This document shows, one piece after another, positions 52,144 through 58,687 of a DNA stretch of 64,000 bases. The translations under genes and the position numbers were made by a program. Numbering within the stretch: position 1 is the first letter of the stretch; the number at the start of each line of letters is the position of its first letter. Under the pieces are notes generated by a model. That model searched no databases. It was not told the DNA's origin and worked only from the letters and a program-made list of their open reading frames with translations. Origin of the DNA: Tardiphaga sp052076105 (GTDB taxonomy: Bacteria > Pseudomonadota > Alphaproteobacteria > Rhizobiales > Xanthobacteraceae); contig NZ_CP197245.1 in the NCBI RefSeq assembly GCF_052076105.1, positions 2,046,001 to 2,110,000 of the forward strand, read 5' to 3'.

Positions 52144-52869
52144 TCAGTACCTCGCGACGACCGGGCCGCCCCAGTTGAAGTGATAGTTGATGCCGCCCTT
52201 GACGGTGTGGGTCGTCATGCCGAGATTGACGCCGGTCGCTGGAGCGAAGGCGCGCAGATAGTTTTCGTTGCCGTAGTCGGCATACATGTATTCGCCCTTG
52301 AGCGACCAGCTTGGCGCGAACATGTATTCAACGCCAGCACCGACGGTCCAGCCGGAGTGCACCTTGCTCTCGGAGAAGCCCAGTCCGCCGACATTCAGCG
52401 AGATGCGGTTGTCAGCCCAGGCATAGCCACCCTTGGCATAGAACAGCGCAGCACCTGCGGTGACGCCGACGCGGCCAGTCACACTGCCGAAGGAGCGGAT
52501 TTTGTCTTCGAAGGTGTAGGGGATAAGGGCGACGAGACCGGTTTCGCGATACTTGATATCCGAACCGGCGGCGTCAACTTCCAGACCCCAAACCCATATG
52601 CTGCCGGGTGTCTGCCAGTTGTAACCGATGGTGCCGCCGCCGAAGCCGCCATTGATATCGCCGGACTGCGTTGTGAAGCCGTCAACGCGTATGCGATCAG
52701 ACCAGCCATAGCCACCCATCACACCGGCATAGAAGCCGGACCAGTTGTAACCAACCGGCACTGGCGGAGGTGGCGCCTTGTAGGGGCGTGCGGCCAGATC
52801 GGCGGCGGAAGCTGACGTTGCAGCGGCGAGACCGGCGAGGGCGACGGATGCGAGCAGAAGCTTCTTCAT
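52144..52869 (-). CDS. Omp25/RopB-like outer-membrane beta-barrel protein, copy 2
   Basis: 241 residues. Signal peptide MKKLLLASVALAGLAAATSASA is nearly identical to copy 1, followed by ADLAARPYKAPPPP, VGYNWSGFYAGVMGGYGW and strands ending HFNWGGPVVARY. ATG 52869 is chosen because the signal peptide begins there; the open frame extends nine codons upstream. The shared signal peptide and 5' region indicate duplication from copy 1 or the reverse, with divergence in the loops. Confidence 0.9.
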   Translation of the reverse strand: MKKLLLASVALAGLAAATSASAADLAARPYKAPPPPVPVGYNWSGFYAGVMGGYGWSDRIRVDGFTTQSGDINGGFGGGTIGYNWQTPGSIWVWGLEVDAAGSDIKYRETGLVALIPYTFEDKIRSFGSVTGRVGVTAGAALFYAKGGYAWADNRISLNVGGLGFSESKVHSGWTVGAGVEYMFAPSWSLKGEYMYADYGNENYLRAFAPATGVNLGMTTHTVKGGINYHFNWGGPVVARY

Positions 52870-53054
52870 TGCAAGACTCCCCTTTGGATACTGCAACCGT
52901 AGCGTGATTCAGGGGAAATAGATGTGTCTCACTTGCAACACATAAGAAACTAACGCATGGGTTGAGTGGGTGTTTATCTACCGGGCCTGTTGTTCGAGCC
53001 GTATCGGATGAGGGGGCGGTCGTTTTCCAGGGGCTTGTCTTTCTGCAAAACGAA

Positions 53055-53080
53055 AAAGGCCGGCGTTTCCGCCGGCCTTT
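53055..53080 (-). terminator. Terminator of outer-membrane barrel gene 3
   Basis: AAAGGCCGGC / GCCGGCCTTT with a six-base loop, then T-rich sequence on the minus strand; nearly the same as the hairpin after copy 2. Confidence 0.8.
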
Positions 53081-53113
53081 CCGTAGTCACAAGCCTGAAA
53101 TCAGGCGTGAAGC

Positions 53114-53845
53114 TCAGTACTTCGCGACGACCGGGCCACCCCAGTTGAAGCGGTAGTTCAGGCCAGCCTTGACGGTGTGCTCGTCGTTGCGGGACGACAG
53201 GCCGATGATGCCAGCCGGCGACGGAGCAGCGAAGGTGGTCTTGCCGAAGTCATAGTACTGGTACTCGACCTTGCCCGACCAGTTCTGGGTGAACAGGTAT
53301 TCGAGGCCGGCGCCGACGGTGTAACCGTCATGCTTGGTGCCAGCTGCGAAGGCAACCGGAACTGCGCCAACGGTCGTAACCAGCGATTCGTTGAAGTCGG
53401 AGTAGGCGTAGCCGCCCTTCACGTAGAGCAGTGCCGGCCCCCAAGTGTAACCGATGCGACCGGTGACCGAGGCGAGGCCCTTCTGGTTCAGGTTGTAAGT
53501 GACGCCAGCCGGAACGAAAGCGACGTTGGTGTTGTTCGAACCAACCCAGCTGTACTGACCTTCGATGCCGAACACCCAGTTCGGAGCGAACTGGTAGTCA
53601 TAGCCGATCTGCACACCGCCGAGGAAACGGCCATCCGAATTGTCGGAGGTGCCGCCGAAGCCGTTCGAACCGTTGAACGCGCCGCCGACGTGACCGCCGA
53701 TGTAGAAACCGGTCCAGTTGTAGATCGGGGCGGGAACGTAGGCCGGAGCCTTGGTGTAGGGACGAGCGGCCAGGTCAGCAGCCATTGCAGGAACCGAAGC
53801 GCCCAGAGCGATCAGGGCAACGGTGCCCAACAGAAACTTCTTCAT
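53114..53845 (-). CDS. Omp25/RopB-like outer-membrane beta-barrel protein, copy 3
   Basis: 243 residues. Signal peptide MKKFLLGTVALIALGASVPAMA, mature start ADLAARPYTKAPAYVPAP, IYNWTGFYIGGHVGGAF, and last strand YRFNWGGPVVAKY. ATG 53845 has GGGGAGAATTCAC upstream. It is the most diverged of the three copies and uses a more restricted set of codons (almost all GC-ending), as expected for a highly expressed protein, so it may be the major porin-like protein. Confidence 0.9.
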   Translation of the reverse strand: MKKFLLGTVALIALGASVPAMAADLAARPYTKAPAYVPAPIYNWTGFYIGGHVGGAFNGSNGFGGTSDNSDGRFLGGVQIGYDYQFAPNWVFGIEGQYSWVGSNNTNVAFVPAGVTYNLNQKGLASVTGRIGYTWGPALLYVKGGYAYSDFNESLVTTVGAVPVAFAAGTKHDGYTVGAGLEYLFTQNWSGKVEYQYYDFGKTTFAAPSPAGIIGLSSRNDEHTVKAGLNYRFNWGGPVVAKY

Positions 53846-54310
53846 GTGAATTCTCCCCAAAATTGCTTCGCGTTGGCGAAGCCTCGTGTCCCGGCGCAAG
53901 CGCCAAATGCAATTCAGTGATCGAAATATACGCAAGTCTGCCAAAAAGTCCGTCACCCAAATAGCACACTCGTCTTGGATGTTTGGTCGTTTCTAAGTTA
54001 ATGAAAGGTATATGAATTTTGGCGGGGCGCGGGTTCCCTTCGGGTTCCACTATTGCCTTCACTCAGGCACGGCAGTGACGACTCGGCACGCTGTCGTCGC
54101 TCAACAATTCGCCAAGGGGTGTTCTTGAGAACAAAAATGGAACATGCTATATAGAGCGACGATCAAATACGATACCGTGGATAACCCGGTTGCGGGGGCC
54201 TGCGCGGAGCGCGGACCGTATAGGGTCCCATCATCAGCGGCTTTGCGCGCGGGCCGGGGCCTGTACCGGCGCCCAATCAGCAAATTCAGATTCGAGAGTA
54301 GGAGAGTGGC
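53846..54310 (+). other. Divergent promoter region between OMP copy 3 and ssb
   Basis: About 465 bases with no supported gene. It holds the leader of OMP copy 3 and the LexA-controlled region of ssb. The stretch 53960-54170 is AT-richer, fitting promoters. Confidence 0.55.
54129..54143 (+). promoter_or_regulatory. LexA (SOS) box upstream of ssb
   Basis: GAAC-AAAAATG-GAAC is a perfect match to the alphaproteobacterial LexA motif (on the complementary strand GTTC-N7-GTTC). It overlaps a short palindrome GTTCTTGAGAAC (54121-54132). It lies 168 bases before the ssb start. Confidence 0.8.
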
Positions 54311-54817
54311 ATGGCGGGTAGCGTCAACAAGGTGATTTTGGTCGGCAATCTCGGCAAGGATCCCGAGGTTCGCCGGATGCAGAACGGCAACCCGGTCGTC
54401 AACCTGACCGTTGCGACGTCGGATACGTGGCGCGACAAGGGCACCGGCGAGCGCAAGGAAAAGACCGAGTGGCATCGCGTGGTGATCTTCAGCGAAGGTC
54501 TTGCCAAGGTCGCCGAGCAGTATCTGAAGAAGGGCGCCAAGGTTTATATCGAAGGCGCGCTGCAGACCCGCAAATGGACCGATCCGCAGGGTGTCGAGAA
54601 ATACTCCACCGAGATCGTGCTGCAGGGCTTCAATTCGACACTGACCATGCTCGACGGCAAGGGCGGCGGCGCGGGTGGCGGCGGCTATGGCGGCGACGAC
54701 ATGGGTGACAGCTTCGGCGGTGGCCAGTCGAGCGCTCCGCCGCAGCGCCGCGTGGCCGCACCGGCAGGTGGCGGTGGTGGCCGCGGCAGCGACATGGATG
54801 ACGACATCCCGTTCTGA
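54311..54817 (+). CDS. ssb: Single-stranded DNA-binding protein
   Basis: 168 residues. An OB-fold at about 1-112 (SVNKVILVGNLGKDPEVR, WHRVVIFSEGLAKVAEQYLKKGAKVYIEGALQTRKW) is followed by a Gly-rich linker and the C-terminal acidic tip DMDDDIPF, which binds replication and repair partners. GTAGGAGAG lies just upstream of ATG 54311. A LexA box in the leader suggests SOS induction, and uvrA is close by on the other strand, an arrangement typical of alphaproteobacteria. Confidence 0.97.
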   Translation: MAGSVNKVILVGNLGKDPEVRRMQNGNPVVNLTVATSDTWRDKGTGERKEKTEWHRVVIFSEGLAKVAEQYLKKGAKVYIEGALQTRKWTDPQGVEKYSTEIVLQGFNSTLTMLDGKGGGAGGGGYGGDDMGDSFGGGQSSAPPQRRVAAPAGGGGGRGSDMDDDIPF

Positions 54818-54928
54818 CTGTTGGTTGGAGCTGTGTGTAAACTAAAAAACGCTTTCGTCGCTTCTTCAATGACTTAGTGTTTTTCAGCTTCCGGATTGCC
54901 GACGAGACTCGAATCAGATTCTGTGGGG

Positions 54929-54950
54929 CCCGCTTGTGTAAACAAGCGGG
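54929..54950 (+). terminator. Strong hairpin before the integrase remnant
   Basis: CCCGCTTGT / ACAAGCGGG, a nine-base perfect stem with a GTAA loop, followed by a GGCTTTCGTTT tail. It could end ssb transcription, although it lies 110 bases from the stop codon. Confidence 0.65.
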
Positions 54951-54959
54951 GGCTTTCGT

Positions 54960-55300
54960 TTGATAAATCAACGCATTGCCAGCCGATTTCGCGTAAAGCC
55001 CGTTGTAATGGAGGGCGGCGAGAGGTTTGGGCTTCTCTTGGACAGGGAGAGCGGGCTGCCGGACCCTTGGGCTACTCGCTACAGCGCCGTATTCCTCAGG
55101 AGCAAAGCCGGATCGATCAACACGATGTTGGTTGAAGGTGCTTCGCTCGATCGCGGCGACCGAAGAGTGGGCCGCATTGCGCGGGGGCAGCCTGATCGAG
55201 CGGCTGGAGACCGGCGATCTACTGACGCAGGAGGAAACCGTCGATCTCGTGAACTCGCTTCATCTTGCACGCTCACCTGCCGTGGGAGGGCATGAGGCGT
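54960..55300 (+). pseudogene. Frameshifted, truncated site-specific integrase
   Basis: The first frame (from ATG 54960) reads MINQRIASRFRVKPVVMEGG, then LLLDRESGLPDPWATRYSAV and SKAGSINTML, typical of the N-terminal part of tyrosine recombinase-type integrases found in rhizobial islands. Near 55135 the reading shifts, and the continuation in another frame is VLRSIAATEEWAALRGGSL, then IERLETGDLLTQEETVDLVNSLHLA. The core-binding and catalytic domains with the R-H-R-Y residues are missing; homology ends near 55290 where it meets an oppositely oriented P-loop gene fragment. This marks a past integration or excision event beside ssb. Confidence 0.6.
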
Positions 55301-55438
55301 CGGTGACGCGAGAGGTGGTGGCTCCGAATAGCTGAGCACAACATTCGCATGATGGCCGCGCTCGTTGAGCCGCTTGCACAGCGCGTGGGCGAAGGTGGTC
55401 TTTCCTGCGGCTGCCGGGCCAAAGAACTCGATGATCAT
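55290..55438 (-). pseudogene. Truncated P-loop ATPase/kinase gene
   Basis: From ATG 55438 the frame reads MIIEFFGPAAAGKTTFAHAL, then CKRLNERGHHANVVLSYSEP, a Walker A (GPAAAGKTT) start closely resembling the intact P-loop gene at 56794 (MIIELFGPPGAGKTTLLRGL). After about 50 residues the similarity stops where the sequence runs into the integrase remnant on the other strand. The open frame continues to 55079, but that part is antisense to the remnant. It stands 11 bases after the methyltransferase gene, so both once formed an operon. Confidence 0.6.
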
Positions 55439-55449
55439 GCTCCCGAACC

Positions 55450-56247
55450 TCAAGAGGTTGTTGGTGCCTGCACGATTCGCCGAGGGTCCTGCACCTGAGG
55501 AAACAGGCGTTCCCGCTTTCGCGCCGCGACAATAAAACTCTCCGCCAATAATCCCGGCACCTTGAGCCTCCGGCACGCCTTTTCGAATGGCTCGATCAGC
55601 GCCTCGCAGAGATGTGGAAACAACCGGCCCGGTCGCGGGAGATAGCCGTAATACGTGCTCTCCACGACCTCAAATCCCTCATCCGACAGCAGGCTTGAAA
55701 ATTGATACAAAGTCAGGGTGTGTCGAGGTCTGCTCGGATATGCCCAGTTCAGGACACGACTGAACGACCCGATGGGTGACGTTGCATTGAGCTGGATATT
55801 GCACACCAATACGCCGTCGTTGCGAAGATGCCGATAGATCGCCCGCAATGCGTCGCGCCTAAGCGTATCTTCTGCATTCAAGAAGAACCGAAATGCGGTG
55901 GCAACGTCAAATGTCTGTTCGAGAGGAACCTTGGTGACGTCGACGCATAGCAGCGTCACGTTGTCTGGCACCGAAGCTGCCGAAAGCATCGCTTCTGACA
56001 CATCGACCCCGACAACCGAGCCGAACAACCGAGCGGCGACCTTCGCAATGCGTCCGGTTCCGCAGGCGAAGTCGAGGCTTGTTCGCTGTGGCCCTCCGAG
56101 CCGGCGCAGAATGCTTTCGAGCAAGGGCTGTTCGACGTCCCGCCACAATGCCGCGCAATGGCCCACCTCGAAGGTGCTGACGTAGTCGGCAACGACATCA
56201 ACCGACTGGTGGCTCGCGCGATAGCTGAACGTGTCTCCGTTGAGCAT
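55450..56247 (-). CDS. SAM-dependent methyltransferase
   Basis: 265 residues. Class I Rossmann fold: motif I SLDFACGTGRIAKVAARLF (about 57-75), motif II region GVDVSEAMLSAA, and FDVATAFRFFLNAEDTLRRDALRAIYRHLRNDGVLV, as in methyltransferase-11/25 families. The C-terminal part (about 190-265) is specific and includes YYGYLPRPGRLFPHLCEALIEPFEKA. Its genomic company, a P-loop kinase of the type associated with polysaccharide or glycolipid loci, suggests a role in modifying a surface glycan or lipid, but this is inference. It lies in a decayed island between ssb and gyrA. Confidence 0.75.
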   Translation of the reverse strand: MLNGDTFSYRASHQSVDVVADYVSTFEVGHCAALWRDVEQPLLESILRRLGGPQRTSLDFACGTGRIAKVAARLFGSVVGVDVSEAMLSAASVPDNVTLLCVDVTKVPLEQTFDVATAFRFFLNAEDTLRRDALRAIYRHLRNDGVLVCNIQLNATSPIGSFSRVLNWAYPSRPRHTLTLYQFSSLLSDEGFEVVESTYYGYLPRPGRLFPHLCEALIEPFEKACRRLKVPGLLAESFIVAARKRERLFPQVQDPRRIVQAPTTS

Positions 56248-56623
56248 AAGGATATGTCCCTCGAGTCCGCCGACGCTAACCTCGATGTCGGGACGACGTC
56301 TTCATGCATTCGCACGATGCCGGAACGGAGCGATGATCGCTCGGGAAGGCCAACGAGGCCTGGCCGTTCGGGATGGGGGGCGGTCAAGGCCATATCGGAT
56401 CGGTCTTAGCCCGGGTAAAACTGGAACCTGTTCTGTCAGGGCCGAACGCATTCGGCGCTTGTCCCGCACCTGAGATGTCTGTTGTGGGTCAATCGCGTCG
56501 ATTTTGGCAAGTCGACGGCTTGTCCGGTTAGCGGTTAATCTCGGAAGTGCGGGATGTTCGGGTTTGCCGGTTGAAGGCATCGGTTTGGACGTGATTCAAG
56601 CGCCCAAACCGGAGCCTCAAATC
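56248..56623 (+). other. Gene-poor stretch upstream of the methyltransferase
   Basis: 375 bases with no supported gene; they hold the methyltransferase leader (leftward) and sequence leading to the IS5-type remnant. Eroded mobile DNA is likely. Confidence 0.4.
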
Positions 56624-56731
56624 ATGCGCTACGAACTAACCGATTATGAATGGGCGGCAATCAAGCCGTTCCTGCCGAACAAGTCCGCGGATCCGAACAG
56701 TCATTCAAATGAACGTTGGTGTGGTTTGTAA
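56624..56731 (+). mobile_element. Fragment of an IS5-family transposase
   Basis: ATG 56624 opens with MRYELTDYEWAAIKPFLPNK, the characteristic N-terminus of IS5-group transposases. The homology ends after about 22 residues and a stop follows at 56731. Only the first few percent of the transposase remain, so the element is dead. It lies 63 bases before the intact P-loop gene. Confidence 0.7.
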
Positions 56732-56793
56732 TCCGGCTAAGCTCTGACCTGCAGGTAAATGACAGCTTGTTCCGAGGCGCTGGGCATTCCACC

Positions 56794-57618
56794 ATGATCA
56801 TCGAGTTATTTGGGCCGCCTGGTGCAGGCAAGACCACACTTCTTCGCGGCCTCTGCCGGGGGCTGGCGCAAGAAGGCATCAACCTGAAGACAGTGAACGG
56901 TTATCGCCTGATTGAAGATGCGTCGGCCCAGGATGACGGCCCGGAGACGCGCCATGGCATTGGGCGTATTGGCAGAAAGATTGCCACCTCCGGTCCTGTC
57001 TTGCTATCGACCCTGCCGAAGGACGGTGTCGCGGCGCGGCTTCTAGCATCAATCCCGCTACGAAGCCGCACATGGTCATGGCGCATGAAGGTCGACATCG
57101 CTCTACTGTGCGAATCTTGGCGTAAAGCGCAGGAATCGGAAGGTTACTTCATTTTTGAAGAAGGCCTGATCCAGGCATTGTGTGCGCTGGTTTTGCTGGC
57201 GCGAACTCCAAGCATTGACGTGGTTCGTGACTGCCTAGCGTTCCTGCCGCGACCGGACCTGCTTGTCCAGCTCGATGCGCCGCAGGAAACGTTGCGCCGC
57301 CGTCTTACGGATCGGCATGCGCACCAGCCGCTCATCGAAGTCCTCCTGTTCGAACTCGGCGTGGACAGGGGCTTGAAGCAGGCCAATATCTCAAGGGAGA
57401 TCGGCGAGTGCTTGCGCCGGGACGGATGGTCCTTGATACAAGTCAACGGTGCCGACCCCCTCAATTTCGATAAGGTCATTACGCGAGTCCTGGGAGAGCA
57501 TATCAATGAGACCGCCCTGGGTGACCGAGGCGATAAAAGCCAAACCACTGGATTAGCTGGCAACTATGAACTTGATGGATCTCAACATTTCGCACGGGGG
57601 CCTGGTGGCAGCATCTGA
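56794..57618 (+). CDS. P-loop kinase-like protein (intact copy)
   Basis: 274 residues. Walker A is FGPPGAGKTTLL (about 6-17). A later acidic segment EGYFIFEEGLIQAL (about 137) and RPDLLVQLDAPQETLRRRLTDRH (about 180-202) follow the pattern of small-molecule or nucleotide kinases of the AAA_33/thymidylate-kinase-like type, with the lid-like arginines RRRLTDR. Similar genes occur in polysaccharide and capsule loci of rhizobia, where their substrate is unknown. A truncated paralogue is at 55290-55438. ATG 56794 is chosen because the family starts MIIELFGPPG; the frame is open upstream to 56716. Confidence 0.7.
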   Translation: MIIELFGPPGAGKTTLLRGLCRGLAQEGINLKTVNGYRLIEDASAQDDGPETRHGIGRIGRKIATSGPVLLSTLPKDGVAARLLASIPLRSRTWSWRMKVDIALLCESWRKAQESEGYFIFEEGLIQALCALVLLARTPSIDVVRDCLAFLPRPDLLVQLDAPQETLRRRLTDRHAHQPLIEVLLFELGVDRGLKQANISREIGECLRRDGWSLIQVNGADPLNFDKVITRVLGEHINETALGDRGDKSQTTGLAGNYELDGSQHFARGPGGSI

Positions 57619-57757
57619 CGCTCGCTCACGATTTGAATCATTGCGTGGTCGAGCCCCGGTCCGCCCGGAGCGAGGCATGGATACTTTGGGTCGCCTCGAC
57701 TAGCGCGGTCCCCTGTCTCGGAGAGCCTTGCGTCCGAAACCAACCATTCAGCCACGA

Positions 57758-57841
57758 TCAGCCCGTGAGGCGCGCACGAAACAAGGTGCAGCCGTCCGCC
57801 AGGCGCGACCTGGAGATATCCCGGAATCCAGCCTCGGTCAC
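57758..57841 (-). pseudogene. C-terminal scrap of a methyltransferase-like gene
   Basis: The minus-strand frame ending at TGA 57758-57760 reads VTEAGFRDISRSRLADGCTL, then FRARLTG, which looks like the last strands of a UbiE/methyltransferase-11-type protein (EAGF, the final strand LFRARL). A stop codon lies about 10 codons upstream of the start of the homology, so it is only a remnant. The rest of 57619-58077 shows nothing supported. Confidence 0.4.
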
Positions 57842-58077
57842 CGGCGCGCTCCTCGACCGCCTCACGCATCACGTCCATAACCACATATAACCCTTCTGAT
57901 CTGCTGTCAGGACGTCCTGAACTTTTGCATCGCGCGCTGTGAGCTGATTGCTTGCAGCGCGTTTTGCTTTTCGGGGAGGGCGGTTAGCTGCGGCAACGTG
58001 GTGGACCATATTATCTTTACAATGGAAAGATTTCTGCGATGGTGAGCTGATACTGCCTGCTGAATGCGAGGGCCACC

Positions 58078-58482
58078 ATGTCGCTGCAGCCGTTGCTTGA
58101 TGCCGTTGCTCCGATCCCGCTGCATGCTTTTGCGGCCATGGCCGCATTCGTGCTCGGTGTCGTTCAATTGATCGCGCCCAAGGGCACGCTGCCACACAGG
58201 ACGCTCGGCTGGATCTGGGTGATCCTGCTCGCCATTGTCGCGATCAGTTCGTTTGGGATCCATGGCCATAGCTACCGGCTGTGGCGGGACTGGAGCCCGA
58301 TCCATCTGCTGTCGATCGTGGCGCCGGTCATGCTCATATTCGGCGTGATCGCGGCGCGCCGGCACCGCGTCAGGGCGCATGCCATCACCATGATTTCGAT
58401 CTTCGCCGGCGCCCTGGTGATCGCCGGCGTGTTCACCCTCGTGCCCGGCCGGGTCATGCACACCGTGGTGTTCGGCCGCTAG
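58078..58482 (+). CDS. DUF2306 four-helix membrane protein
   Basis: 134 residues with four hydrophobic segments: about 13-31, 43-60, 74-92 and 100-122. Typical DUF2306 features are LPHRTLGWIWVILL and FGIHGHSYRLWRDWSPIHLLSIV with conserved His residues. The function is unknown; the spaced His residues might bind haem or metal. It precedes gyrA by about 200 bases and is read in the same direction, but the gap suggests separate transcription. Confidence 0.82.
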   Translation: MSLQPLLDAVAPIPLHAFAAMAAFVLGVVQLIAPKGTLPHRTLGWIWVILLAIVAISSFGIHGHSYRLWRDWSPIHLLSIVAPVMLIFGVIAARRHRVRAHAITMISIFAGALVIAGVFTLVPGRVMHTVVFGR

Positions 58483-58687
58483 AATACCGCAAGACGGCCG
58501 CATGATTTTCGCAAGATTCGGCTGCTTGGGGCTGGCTTATTCGGGACCACTTCACAAGCCCTCTGCAGCTCCCGTAAGCATTTGAAAAATCAGCAGGAAA
58601 ATAGAGCTTCACGCGTTGTCAGCGGGGTGGCTTGGAGGCGCGCGATGCGCTATATGATTCCCAGCAAAACCTGACCGGAAATCATCC

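Noticed and set aside
57582..57884. 100-codon minus-strand frame after the P-loop gene
   Set aside because: Another frame of the same strand shows the methyltransferase-like end (EAGFRDIS...LFRARL), which fits better; this frame is accidental.
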